DNA from: an uncultured Rhodospirillales bacterium
Lineage (GTDB): Bacteria; Pseudomonadota; Alphaproteobacteria; Reyranellales; Reyranellaceae
Assembly: GCA_945957125.1 (NCBI GenBank)
Contig: CAMFJT010000002.1
Span: 1-64,000, forward strand
Reading direction: 5' to 3'
DNA length: 64,000 nt
In this document: piece after piece, positions 9,601 to 17,048 of the stretch
Numbering within the stretch: position 1 is the stretch's first letter
How the letters are laid out: the number at the start of each line of letters is the position of its first letter
The notes under the pieces: model-generated
The model's database searches: none
What the model saw: only the letters and a program-made list of their open reading frames with translations
What the model was told of the DNA's origin: nothing
Position numbers and translations under genes: made by a program

Positions 9601-10084
9601 CGACGCCCGCCACCGCCCCGTGCCCGAGCTTGTCGGCCAGCGGGAACTTCAGCCCGCTGTTGAGCAGGGCCGTCGTCTTGCCCGCGCCCGGCGGCCCGAT
9701 GATGGCGTACCACGGCTGCTCGTAGAGGGAGCCGGATCCGCCGCGCGCCTTCTTCAGCAAAGCGAGGGCAGCCGACATGCGTTCGCGTAGCGCGGCCGCT
9801 TCCTCGTCCGGACTGTCGCCGGCGCTCGCCGGCCGCCGCTCGGCGACGCCGGCTTCGAGCCGGCGTTCACGACGCCGGCGGCGCATGTCGAGCAGCAGGT
9901 TGGCCGCCAGCCAGATCGACAGCAGGACGAGCACGATGACGAGCCGGGGCAGCCAGCCTTCCAGGCCCCACCCTGCCAAACCGCCCAGCAGCGGGGCAAA
10001 GAACCATGCGAGCAGCGCGAGGATGGCGGTGCCGGCAAGGCTCAGCGACCAGCGGGAGGCAAGGAGCCGCAGTGTCGCCTGCAT
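6599..10084 (-). CDS. tssM: Type VI secretion membrane complex protein TssM (IcmF)
   Basis: A 1161-residue protein starting at ATG 10084, two bases after the tssL stop. Two N-terminal membrane segments (about residues 14-35 and 47-64) precede a cytosolic ATPase-like domain with an intact Walker A, 'GPPGAGKTT' at 130-138. Then come 'DWWFTEDAVLIDTAGRY' and 'VYALFTKADLI', as in IcmF. A third membrane segment (around residue 435-460, 'AFATIAVAVAAAAGWLVL') leads into the long periplasmic domain, which ends with the beta-rich IcmF C-terminal region. TssM forms the trans-envelope channel with TssL and TssJ. No tssJ is seen near it. The Walker A motif is intact, unlike in some TssM proteins. Confidence 0.95.
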   Translation of the reverse strand: MQATLRLLASRWSLSLAGTAILALLAWFFAPLLGGLAGWGLEGWLPRLVIVLVLLSIWLAANLLLDMRRRRRERRLEAGVAERRPASAGDSPDEEAAALRERMSAALALLKKARGGSGSLYEQPWYAIIGPPGAGKTTALLNSGLKFPLADKLGHGAVAGVGGTRLCDWWFTEDAVLIDTAGRYTTQDSNAAVDRAGWHAFLDLLRRTRPRQPLNGVIVAISLSEIAEAPSKERTAHAREIRARIKELESRLGVRMPVYALFTKADLIAGFTEFFDDLDRERRNQVWGVTFPLDTAERGTVERFAAEFRLLVERLDQRLFRRLQEEESIAGRARIAAFPTQMAILESSLQAFLVDAFGGSQHDPAPTLRGVYFTSGTQEGTPIDRLTGTLVRTFGLDARRGAAPRPDQGRSYFLGRLVSDVILGESMLVSEPPGVRARRALLRGSAFATIAVAVAAAAGWLVLDRLSAGREIASMATALASYEGIGKTMTLSPVDDSDLPRLLPLLDAAKSLQDAVGPPPARTLSGFDFSQSAKLRTAAETVYRHALGYALLPRLIWRLETQMRGNLANPPFLYEATRVYLMLGGQGPLDAALVKDWMAYDWQLAHGAHEAAALAGLASHLDALLAQPLPSVALDEALLARARAAFGSVPLAARVYSRLKPALAAQPLPPWRPSESLGRAGLHLFVRASGKKLTDGVPGYLTVEGYQKALLPALPAAVRAAAGESWVTGQGAPRLNDAEQRALVDGVIALYAADYVKAWDELLQDLEIAPLRSVPQAAQDLFILGAAQSPMKDLLAAMARQLTLTEQTRAAGGMVNPVPGQAAAASPSGEVEDHFRSLRDLVAVASGTPIDQVLKRINDLQQQMAKLAAAGPAAAAQTAAALGNEPSAVLRAEARRQPQPLGRWLQSIAEASTALRGGAGGARQQVIAAYNGSSGPAALCPLAVNGRFPFVAASSLDTPLDDFARLFAPGGLIDGFFNTQLRPFVDTTVNPWRGQTADGVAAPVSPADIVQFQRAAVLRDMFFAPGSATVAVRFDIVPAGLDAGASQVRLELDGATVTHVQGAPPRSTQITWPGPDRLQNVRLVFDPPPPGGTGVLAESGPWAMFRLFARGTMSPAAAPGRYTLSFALGNRRAAFELRPATALNPFALGVVQDFRCPAVRD

Positions 10085-10086
10085 GG

Positions 10087-11568
10087 TTACGGGCCTTGGC
10101 GCGATAGCACGATCTCGATGCGCCGGTTTCGCTCGCGGCCTTCCGCCGTGGCATTGGACGCGATCGGCTCGGCATCGGCCCGCCCTTCGAAGCTCACCCG
10201 GGACGCATCGCCGACACCGGCCGCGACGACCGCGCTCGCCGCCTGGGCGCGGGCCGTGGAGAGCTGGGCATTGGACGGGAAGGCGATCGTGCGGACCGGC
10301 TGGTCGTCGGTGTAGCCGATCACCCGGATCTTGCCGGCTTCGCCGCCGAGTGCCTGCCCGATGCGGCTGAGCAGCGCCTTGAAGGCGGGCTGGACGGCCG
10401 CGCTGCCGGGCGCGAAGAGGCCGCTTCCGGCCACCCGCACGAGCGGCTGGGCGGCAGTGCCCGCGACCTCGGCGAGGCCTTGCTCGATGTCCGGCCGGAG
10501 GTTGTTGCGGACCCTGTCGAGTGCCGTCGGCTCCGGCGGCGGCAGAGGCCGCGGCTGCGGGGCGACCGTCGGCGGAGCATCGACGATCGCGGCGCGCACG
10601 ATCTCGGGCATCCGGGCCGGCGAGGCGTCCCGCGCGCGCGCCTGGAGGGTGTCGGACTCGATGTTGAGAGCGATCGAGAACCACGCGAACAGTGCCCCGA
10701 GCAGCCCGAGGCCGGCGCTGGCGGCGACCCAAAGGGGAACGCGCACGCGGCTTGCCCTGTAAGGTGCCGACACGCCTTTGACGTGCGGCGAGAGCTCGGC
10801 TGCAGCGGCCTTCTCCTGGCGAACGATGATGGCATGGACATCTTCGCGGATGCGCTTGACGTCGGCGCCGCCGCCGGCGGACGCGCGATAGCGGCCGACG
10901 AATCCGAGCGACAGGCAGAGATACATCAGCTTGATGACCGGCAGGAACTTGCGCGGGTTGTTGCACATCTGGCGGAGCAGCTCGAAGAAGCGCTCCTCGC
11001 CGCCGGCATCGCGATGGAAGGTGGCGACCAGCGGCTGCGCCCTCCAGCTTCCGCGGCTGCCCCAGGGGGTGCTGAGCACGACGTCGTCGAGGCTGGCGCA
11101 CAGCGCATAGTGCGCCGCGCGAAGCGATTCGGGATCCACGCCCCTGGCGCCTGCCTCCTGCTCGAAGATCCTGACCTGGCGGACCGTCCAGTCGCGCAGG
11201 TCGCCGGCGTCGGGCGGATTTGCGGTATTGCTCACCCGTGCCATGAGTTGGAGCAGCGGCGCGGCGGCGGCCGTGAGCGCCTCACCGCCGACCGTGGCAT
11301 TTCCGAGGCCCGCCGCAGGAGGCGGCATCGATCGCTCGACCGGCTCCGAAGACGGTGCCGGTGCCGGTGCCGGCGCCGGTGCCGGTGGTGCTGCCGGCGG
11401 CTGCCGGCGGCCGGGGCTGGGCCGGATGATCGTCCGGTTCGCCTCGTCGGGCACGGCCCTGCGTGCCGGATCGGCGGGCGGCAGAGCGGGCGCCGGCCGC
11501 GCTGCGGGGCCGACCTTGATGATCGTGCGGTTGGCTCCGTCGGGCTTCGCGAAGGGATCGTCGATCAT
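10087..11568 (-). CDS. tssL: Type VI secretion membrane protein TssL (DotU/IcmH) with C-terminal OmpA domain
   Basis: A 493-residue protein. Residues 1-90 are a Pro/Ala-rich tail carrying two copies of ANRTII (Thr15 and Thr46). The DotU/IcmH cytosolic hook domain follows ('YALCASLDDVVLSTPWG', 'FFELLRQMCNNPRKFLPVIKLMYLCL', 'GFVGRYR'). A single membrane span lies at about 272-296. A periplasmic OmpA-like peptidoglycan-binding domain ends the protein ('IRVIGYTDDQPVR', 'LSTARAQAASAV', 'NRRIEIVL'). This makes it the extended, peptidoglycan-anchored type of TssL. In Agrobacterium, TssL Thr14 is phosphorylated by PpkA and then bound by Fha; the twin motifs here suggest similar control. It is the first gene of the tssL-tssM-tagF operon. 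Confidence 0.95.
   Translation of the reverse strand: MIDDPFAKPDGANRTIIKVGPAARPAPALPPADPARRAVPDEANRTIIRPSPGRRQPPAAPPAPAPAPAPAPSSEPVERSMPPPAAGLGNATVGGEALTAAAAPLLQLMARVSNTANPPDAGDLRDWTVRQVRIFEQEAGARGVDPESLRAAHYALCASLDDVVLSTPWGSRGSWRAQPLVATFHRDAGGEERFFELLRQMCNNPRKFLPVIKLMYLCLSLGFVGRYRASAGGGADVKRIREDVHAIIVRQEKAAAAELSPHVKGVSAPYRASRVRVPLWVAASAGLGLLGALFAWFSIALNIESDTLQARARDASPARMPEIVRAAIVDAPPTVAPQPRPLPPPEPTALDRVRNNLRPDIEQGLAEVAGTAAQPLVRVAGSGLFAPGSAAVQPAFKALLSRIGQALGGEAGKIRVIGYTDDQPVRTIAFPSNAQLSTARAQAASAVVAAGVGDASRVSFEGRADAEPIASNATAEGRERNRRIEIVLSRQGP
11354..11383 (+). repeat. Tandem GGTGCC hexamer, 5 units
   Basis: Five copies of GGTGCC (one is GGCGCC) inside tssL, coding on the minus strand for an alternating Ala-Pro run in the N-terminal tail. 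A slippage-prone array like this can vary the linker length in steps of two residues without shifting the frame. Confidence 0.8.
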
Positions 11569-11584
11569 GCGGGATTACATCACT

Positions 11585-11601
11585 GCAACCGGCCAGGTTG
11601 C
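11585..11601. promoter_or_regulatory. Inverted repeat upstream of tssL (candidate operator or 5' UTR hairpin)
   Basis: GCAACC-GGCCA-GGTTGC is a perfect 6-bp dyad with a five-base centre, 17-33 bases before the tssL ATG and in the space shared with the divergent hydrolase gene. It could be an operator for the T6SS cluster or a hairpin in the leader. No regulator gene is adjacent. Confidence 0.35.
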
Positions 11602-11725
11602 CCAGAATAGCAGATCGCGCCCGGAATCCACGCCGGGGAAGCGACTGCCCCTCGCCTTCCTTGACCGCCCGGAAGCGCCGCGCCATTAAGAAGACCCTTC
11701 GGCACCGGAAGGAGAGTCCGCCGCG

Positions 11726-12523
11726 ATGTGCCTTGTCCCGTCACAGACGATCCTGAGCACGGACGAGACCGGCAGCATCGCGCCGCCCATCTTCACCTCG
11801 GTCGGCCAGGATGCCGTGAACGGGCCGGGCGACGTGTTCGTCATCCAGTCCCTGCTCAACAGAAGGTTGCCGCAGCCGCATATCGACATCCCGGTGTCCG
11901 GTACCATCGACCCCGGCACGATCCTCGCGATCAAGACGTTCCAGGCGATGGTGATGAACATGAATCCGCCCAGCGGCCATGTCGCGCCCGCCAGCGCGAC
12001 CTACTACGCCCTGGCGGCGCGGCCGCTGGTGAGCAAGAAGCCGCCGCCGCCGATGCGGTTCGGGCATGTCGGCATCGTGCCGCCGGAAGTGATCGAGGCC
12101 GCCAAGGCCTCGCATGCGCGCTGGAGCATTCCGGTATCGGTCACCCTCGCTCAATGGATCGTCGAGAGCGCCTGGGGCTCGGCCATGCCGCCCGACAGCA
12201 ACAACCCGTTCGGCATCAAGGCGCTCGACTCGCAGCCGGCGGTGGAGAGCGAGACCCGCGAGGTGGTCGACGGCAAGGTCGTGACCATCGTCGCGCGGTT
12301 CAGGCGGTTCGCCAGCCTCGCCGAAGCCTTCGAGGTCCACGGCAGGCTGCTGGCGACCGCCGCCCCCTACCAACCCGCGCGCGCCTTCCTCCAGGATCCG
12401 GACCGGTTCGCCGACGCGCTCACCGGCGTCTACGCGACCGATCCGCAATACGGCGAGACGCTCAAATGGGTGATGGAAAACTACAAGCTGAAGGCGCACG
12501 AGCCTTCCAGCCCCGCTCGCTGA
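11726..12523 (+). CDS. FlgJ/GH73-type glucosaminidase with N-terminal peptidoglycan-binding region
   Basis: A 265-residue protein with a strong GGAAGGAGAG ribosome site before ATG 11726. Residues ~25-95 ('GPGDVFVIQSLLNRRLP', 'VSGTIDPGTILAIKTFQ') resemble a PG_binding_1 domain. Residues ~115-260 resemble the glucosaminidase domain of FlgJ and AcmA: 'TLAQWIVESAWGSAMP' carries the catalytic Glu, followed by 'NNPFGIKA' and 'FRRFASLAEAFEVHGRLL'. It would cut the glycan strands of peptidoglycan. There is no signal peptide, so export through the T6SS or use as a wall-remodelling helper is possible. It is divergent from tssL, which supports a link to the secretion apparatus: effector or local wall opener, inferred only. 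Confidence 0.82.
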   Translation: MCLVPSQTILSTDETGSIAPPIFTSVGQDAVNGPGDVFVIQSLLNRRLPQPHIDIPVSGTIDPGTILAIKTFQAMVMNMNPPSGHVAPASATYYALAARPLVSKKPPPPMRFGHVGIVPPEVIEAAKASHARWSIPVSVTLAQWIVESAWGSAMPPDSNNPFGIKALDSQPAVESETREVVDGKVVTIVARFRRFASLAEAFEVHGRLLATAAPYQPARAFLQDPDRFADALTGVYATDPQYGETLKWVMENYKLKAHEPSSPAR

Positions 12524-12527
12524 CGGT

Positions 12528-15500
12528 CTACCGCTCGAGCGTCACGGAATAGCGCATATTGCTTTCCGACACGTCCACGATGCGGCATCCCAGTAGCGCA
12601 GTGAGCCGCTCGAGGCCCCTGGCACTCAGATAGACCTGCTCGGACGGGCGCACCGGCCCACGGGCATCGCTACCGTAGCGCTGCGCGGTGAAAAACAGGC
12701 GACCGCCCGGCCTCAGCACGCCGACGAGGCTGCGCAGCACGCGCAGGGGATGGTCGACCTGCTCGAAGGCTTCGCAGAAGGTGATGAAGTCGGCCCGGTC
12801 CTCGCCGAGCACCCCGGCGATGTCGTCGCTGTCGAGATCGAACGCGTGTGCCTCGATGCCGTGCCGGCGCATGTCCTCGACATAGGGCAGCGACAGGTCG
12901 AGCCCGATCAGCCGCTTCCAGCGGTCCGGCGAACGTTTTTGCGCGATCCTCAGATACTGCCCGACGCCGCACGCTGCATCGACCATGATCCGCGCGTCTT
13001 GCGGGATGGCCGGCGCGAAGTGCTCGAACATCTGCTCGTAGCCGCGCCACTCGGCGTCGTTGGCCATCTTGGCGACGAAGTACGCATCCCGGCGGAAGCG
13101 TTCCTTGTTGTCGCTCGTCACCGGATTGAGGAACACCGAATGGCAGGCGAGGCAGAAGTCGTAGCAGGCGATCGGTGCAGGAGTCTCGCGCGTCGGCACC
13201 TGGGTGAAGGAGCCGCCGAAGATGCTCAGCGGTTCGGGCAACCGGCTCATCGGAATGCGCCATAGCGCCATCGTGTCCGGCCCTTCGCACACCGGGCAGT
13301 GCGTGACGGCGCGGTCGCCATAGATCGAGAAGAGGACCCCGGTATCGCCGCGCAGGGGGAAAGACCGCGGCGTCGTCGGCCGGTCGGCCACCGCTTCCGG
13401 TTCGGGCAATCTGCTTTCGATCGGTGCCGGATCGACGACCAACGGTTCAGGCACCGGCACTGCAGGCTTGAGGGCTGGGGCCTCGGGTACCGCGGGCTCG
13501 GGGACCGCAAGCTCGGGCACCGCAAGCTCGGGGGCCGCTGGCTGGAGCACTGCCGGCTCGATTGCCACGGGCGCGCATACGATCGGTTCGGAGACCATCG
13601 CCTCGAACGCCATCGCCTCGAACGCCCTCGGCTGTTGTCCCGCTTCGTCCATCCGTCGCTCGGGATGACGCGCCCTCAGCCGCCAGTATTCATAGGAACC
13701 TTGCTTGTAGAGAAGCTCCAGCGGTTCGTAATAGGCACCGGCCAGCTCGGCGAGCAGGCGGTCCCGTTCTTCCTGGCCGTCACGATTGATGCCGAAACGG
13801 CCCAGGTCGAGGATCAGCTCGTCGAAGGTCGAGGCGGTCCGCAACAGCAGATCCTGGTTCTCGGCGGTATACGAGTGCGTGACGTTGGTGATGACGCAGA
13901 CACTCTTGCGGCCGGCGCGTCGGTCGCCCAGCGTACAGACATCGGGGAAGAAACCCGGAACGTAAGCGAGGCGCCCGGGAAGGTCGGGATGGACCGCGGA
14001 CTGCAGACCGAGGTTGGACACGCCGACCGGGAAGCGGCGCCGGTCCCCCTCGTAACCCGTCACGGCGAAGCCATGTCGGGCCAGCAGCAACGATAGCCCG
14101 CCGCAGCCACTGCCGATCTCGACGATCTCCGTCGTCGCGGCGTCGAAGATCAGCGCGATCGCCTCGGCGATGGAACATTCGTGCTTCAGCAGGATCGCCT
14201 TGCCTTCCGCCTTGGCGGCATAGGCAGCGTCGGCCGGATAGTCCTTTCCCTCCCCTTCCATCCAGCCCTGCTGAAGAGCCGCCAGCTCGAGGTTGAAATC
14301 GGCGATGTCGAGCGCGAGCGGCATGCCCGCGCGCGCAGGAGGCGTCCCGACGACGACGGGAGGGCCGCCGGCACCGAGGATCCGCGAGGGACGCACGTGC
14401 CAGATCTCGCCTTCCGAGGGGATCCAGAGCCGATGCACGAAGTCGTGCAACCCGCGCAGCCGGGCCGTCAGGGAGGCGCCGGCGTCCGGCGATCCGGCTT
14501 CGCTCGGATCGAATCCGATGATCGCATCGTCGAACAGGGAGAGGCTGGCCAGTCGCTTCGCACGTGTGGCTTCGTCATCCGATCCGAAGACGAGCAACAG
14601 GCTCTTCTTGCCGGGCGGGATGGCGCCGACCCTGAACATGTCGAGATAGCGGTCGGCGGCCGGCTTCAGCCTTTCCTTCAGCCGGGGCACGAAGGGAGCC
14701 AATGCGTCCGCGCCGCGCTGCAGTGCCTCGAGGCCCGGCGGATCGAGCTCGAAAGCCAGCACGTCGAAGCCGGCGACCGCCAGGGCAAGAGCGAGGGAAT
14801 GGCCGATCGCCGAGCTCTGAACGATCGTCGTGTCGGCGGGGGTGAAGCCCCGCACGATGTACCGGACGATATCCTGCTCGCCGTCCGAGAGGAGGCAATC
14901 GCCCTCGCCGAGCAGATCACCGCATCCCAGCGTCGCGAGAGCCGTCCCGAGCGAGCTTCCGAAGTCGGGCGACGACGGATCGGAAAGGACGCGACGCAAG
15001 CCTGCGGGAAGATCGGCCGGCGGCGATACCGTCTTGCCGGGCGGCGCTTGCAGCACGGCCGGCACTTCGGTGCCGTCGATCGAATGCAGCAGCGCCATGA
15101 CGTCGTTGACCGTGGTGAAGGTCAGCTCGACGTCGGCCCGCTCGCAGGCCCGCGAAAGCCGATCGAAGATCGCGACCGTATCGGGATAGCAATGGGGGAT
15201 GAGCGAGCCCGGCTCCGACATGGCGTAGTAGTGATACATCGAATGCGCGTGCGTCTTGACGAACAGCCGGTCCTCGATGACGACCGAGTTCGCAAGCCAG
15301 CTCTCGACCATGAGATCGGTCTGCTTGAAGCGATCCCGATTGGGTGCGTAGTAGTAGTCGAGCGAGGAGTGATCGGCCTTGATCTTCGAGTTCCAGATGA
15401 AGAAGCGATCCGGCTTCATCACTGCGGAATTGCGACCGATCGCCATCGCCTGTGCCTCGGGCAGGTCGTAGGCACGCTGCAGGTCGAGTGGCAGGCACGT

Positions 15501-16235
15501 GAAGGGGGTTTCCATCCTGGGATCGCAAATCGAGCGGCCTGCCGGGAAGGTGAAATCGCCGAACCCGCCATGCCGCATGATCATGCCGAGCTCGTTCTCG
15601 ATCTGGCAGATTCGCGGATCTGAACCGGCCAGCGCCCAATTGCCGTGCACGAAACCCCAGCGATCGAACGGTGCACCGGTCTCGTTGGCGATCAATGAAG
15701 TCGCGAGCGAAAAGAAGAGGTCGAGCCGCGCTTGATCGAGCTCGCTCGTGCTGTGCGCATTGACCCAGTTGGAGACCGGGCTGTCGAAATGGGAGTGGTT
15801 GCGCGTCCACCATTCGTGGTGCACGTGCAGATGCATCTCGTGGCTGCCTTCGACGACCAGGGGCCTGATCGCACCGGTGACCTGCCGGTCCTGCTGCTCC
15901 GTACGCCGGCGGAAGACGACGCTGTCGTTCGGCACCCGCCGCGATTCGCCATCGTCGCCGGCGCCGGGATCGAGATAGTGCGCCACATAGACGCTGTAGA
16001 AGAGGCTGAGCTTCGAGGCATACGGCGAGCGGCGCGTCTGGCGCTGAAAATTCTCGACGGCCCTGAGGCTCTTGGCGCTCAGGCCCCCGCCCCACGGCTC
16101 GAAATGGTCGGCATGGAAGTAGTAGACCTTGCTCACGCCGCGGCGCTTGAGGATCTCGGCCAGCGGATCGGCAGCCAAGGCCGAGGACGGACCTGTCGAC
16201 AACTCCGGCTGAGGTTCGCCACCCACGCTGTCCAT
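12528..16235 (-). CDS. Very large fusion: deacetylase-like barrel plus SAM-methyltransferase-like domains
   Basis: A 1235-residue protein from ATG 16235 (AAGGG upstream; TTG 16256 is an alternative). Residues ~20-385 look like a polysaccharide-deacetylase/GH-type barrel with His/Asp clusters: 'YYFHADHFEPWGGG', 'MHLHVHHEWW', 'GFVHGNWAL' and 'VKTHAHSM'. Residues ~430-600 form a Rossmann-like region without a clear SAM motif. Residues ~640-850 carry a class I methyltransferase motif, 'EIVEIGSGCGGLSLLLARHG'. A Pro-Glu-Ala repeat linker spans ~870-960. The C-terminal ~270 residues have a zinc-type pair of C-x2-C ('CPVCEG', 'CLAC') and a second class I methyltransferase ('VDAACGVGQYLRIA', 'GLDLSL', 'LRPGGRLFFTAQR'). 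There is no signal peptide, so it is probably cytosolic and acts on a surface-glycan precursor or modified sugar; the exact function is unknown. It converges on the GH73 gene with a 4-base gap. Confidence 0.7.
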   Translation of the reverse strand: MDSVGGEPQPELSTGPSSALAADPLAEILKRRGVSKVYYFHADHFEPWGGGLSAKSLRAVENFQRQTRRSPYASKLSLFYSVYVAHYLDPGAGDDGESRRVPNDSVVFRRRTEQQDRQVTGAIRPLVVEGSHEMHLHVHHEWWTRNHSHFDSPVSNWVNAHSTSELDQARLDLFFSLATSLIANETGAPFDRWGFVHGNWALAGSDPRICQIENELGMIMRHGGFGDFTFPAGRSICDPRMETPFTCLPLDLQRAYDLPEAQAMAIGRNSAVMKPDRFFIWNSKIKADHSSLDYYYAPNRDRFKQTDLMVESWLANSVVIEDRLFVKTHAHSMYHYYAMSEPGSLIPHCYPDTVAIFDRLSRACERADVELTFTTVNDVMALLHSIDGTEVPAVLQAPPGKTVSPPADLPAGLRRVLSDPSSPDFGSSLGTALATLGCGDLLGEGDCLLSDGEQDIVRYIVRGFTPADTTIVQSSAIGHSLALALAVAGFDVLAFELDPPGLEALQRGADALAPFVPRLKERLKPAADRYLDMFRVGAIPPGKKSLLLVFGSDDEATRAKRLASLSLFDDAIIGFDPSEAGSPDAGASLTARLRGLHDFVHRLWIPSEGEIWHVRPSRILGAGGPPVVVGTPPARAGMPLALDIADFNLELAALQQGWMEGEGKDYPADAAYAAKAEGKAILLKHECSIAEAIALIFDAATTEIVEIGSGCGGLSLLLARHGFAVTGYEGDRRRFPVGVSNLGLQSAVHPDLPGRLAYVPGFFPDVCTLGDRRAGRKSVCVITNVTHSYTAENQDLLLRTASTFDELILDLGRFGINRDGQEERDRLLAELAGAYYEPLELLYKQGSYEYWRLRARHPERRMDEAGQQPRAFEAMAFEAMVSEPIVCAPVAIEPAVLQPAAPELAVPELAVPEPAVPEAPALKPAVPVPEPLVVDPAPIESRLPEPEAVADRPTTPRSFPLRGDTGVLFSIYGDRAVTHCPVCEGPDTMALWRIPMSRLPEPLSIFGGSFTQVPTRETPAPIACYDFCLACHSVFLNPVTSDNKERFRRDAYFVAKMANDAEWRGYEQMFEHFAPAIPQDARIMVDAACGVGQYLRIAQKRSPDRWKRLIGLDLSLPYVEDMRRHGIEAHAFDLDSDDIAGVLGEDRADFITFCEAFEQVDHPLRVLRSLVGVLRPGGRLFFTAQRYGSDARGPVRPSEQVYLSARGLERLTALLGCRIVDVSESNMRYSVTLER
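13482..13571 (+). repeat. 15-bp tandem repeat, about 6 units, in the fusion-protein linker
   Basis: Units such as ctcggggaccgcaag and ctcgggcaccgcaag repeat every 15 bases for 90 bases, the outer units degenerate. On the coding (minus) strand each unit gives a pentapeptide of the form L-A-V-P-E or P-A-V-P-E. It is an in-frame, length-variable Pro-rich linker between the methyltransferase domains. Confidence 0.8.
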
Positions 16236-16276
16236 CTCGACACGATCCCTTTGCAATGTTCGTCCTGCTGCGCGGC

Positions 16277-16297
16277 ATCAGGTCTGCCCGACCTGAT
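16277..16297. promoter_or_regulatory. Perfect inverted repeat upstream of the fusion-protein gene
   Basis: ATCAGGTC-TGCCC-GACCTGAT has 8-bp perfect arms and sits 42-62 bases before the ATG at 16235. Position and symmetry suit an operator over or near the promoter. A terminator is unlikely because no U-run follows on either strand. Confidence 0.45.
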
Positions 16298-16405
16298 AGG
16301 CCATCGCAAGCCGCGCGTTTCTCCGCGAGACCATACGCCCAATTGTGGTCAAACACCGTACGCGCACGGGACGCCCGACGCTGCTGCCCGAAAGACCCGA
16401 CGCGC

Positions 16406-16451
16406 AGGAGGGCGATAAGCTCGCCGCGCCATGCCCGCAGCGCGCCCTCCT
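16406..16451. terminator. Long-loop inverted repeat past the lipoprotein gene
   Basis: AGGAGGGCG (16406-16414) pairs with CGCCCTCCT (16443-16451), 9 bp with a 28-base GC-rich loop, about 20 bases past the lipoprotein stop on the minus strand. There is no U-run, so it is at best a Rho-dependent end or RNA stabiliser. Confidence 0.3.
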
Positions 16452-16469
16452 CGCCCCCGACGCATGGTC

Positions 16470-17015
16470 TCAGGGCAGCGAGACCCTCGCCTGGCGTCCG
16501 CCACGCAACTCGACACGCTGCATCATGGAGCCGCCCTCGAGCTGAGAGGCCCCCTGCCACTTCACGCTGCTGGTGACATACCAGACCCCATCGGGCACGC
16601 GCGAAAAGGAGAAGCTGCCGGAGGAGTCGCAGCGAGTCGTGCGCAGGGTCGAGACATAGAGCGGATCGTCGCGATCGAACTTCTGCGCGCCGAGGCTGGC
16701 GGCGCGCATGCCGCGGCTCGTGCTGCCGAAGATCGCCGCCATGCGTGCGCGGGCGTAGGCGCTGTCGGGAATGAGGTTGGCCGACTGTCCGGCGCAGGTG
16801 TGGCTCGTGCCGCCGGCCTCGATGAGCGCCCGCCCGCTCACGCCGTTCGCGCCGCTCTTGCGCGCCCAGTCGACCTCCGAAGGCGCGACCGGCGTGGAAA
16901 GAGCGCTCTCCTGCGGGCCGAGCTGATCGCAGGCGCCGAGCGCGAAAACGAGTCCCGCAAGCAGGGCAGAAGGCTTCAAGGGGCCGGATCCTTCCTGTCC
17001 ATGGGCGGGGAGCAT
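16470..17015 (-). CDS. Hypothetical lipoprotein
   Basis: From ATG 17015 the protein has 181 residues. It starts with a short polar stretch, then a hydrophobic run ending in a lipobox ('LVFALGAC'), so it should be lipidated at that Cys and sit in the envelope. The rest is beta-rich: 'GSFSFSRVPDGVWYVTSSVKW' resembles the end of carboxypeptidase-regulatory-like (Ig-fold) domains, where an F-x-F...VP-x-G-x-Y/W-x-V pattern is usual. A definite family was not recognised. It is divergent from the TPR protein gene across a 104-base gap with a strong dyad, suggesting shared control. Confidence 0.65.
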   Translation of the reverse strand: MLPAHGQEGSGPLKPSALLAGLVFALGACDQLGPQESALSTPVAPSEVDWARKSGANGVSGRALIEAGGTSHTCAGQSANLIPDSAYARARMAAIFGSTSRGMRAASLGAQKFDRDDPLYVSTLRTTRCDSSGSFSFSRVPDGVWYVTSSVKWQGASQLEGGSMMQRVELRGGRQARVSLP

Positions 17016-17048
17016 AACCCGGCGCACCGCACGTCCCTGTGTCCCTTT

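Noticed and set aside
6362-9790. 1142-codon plus-strand ORF
   Set aside because: Antisense to tssM; Arg/Gly/Ala-rich with no domain, a shadow of GC-rich codon bias.
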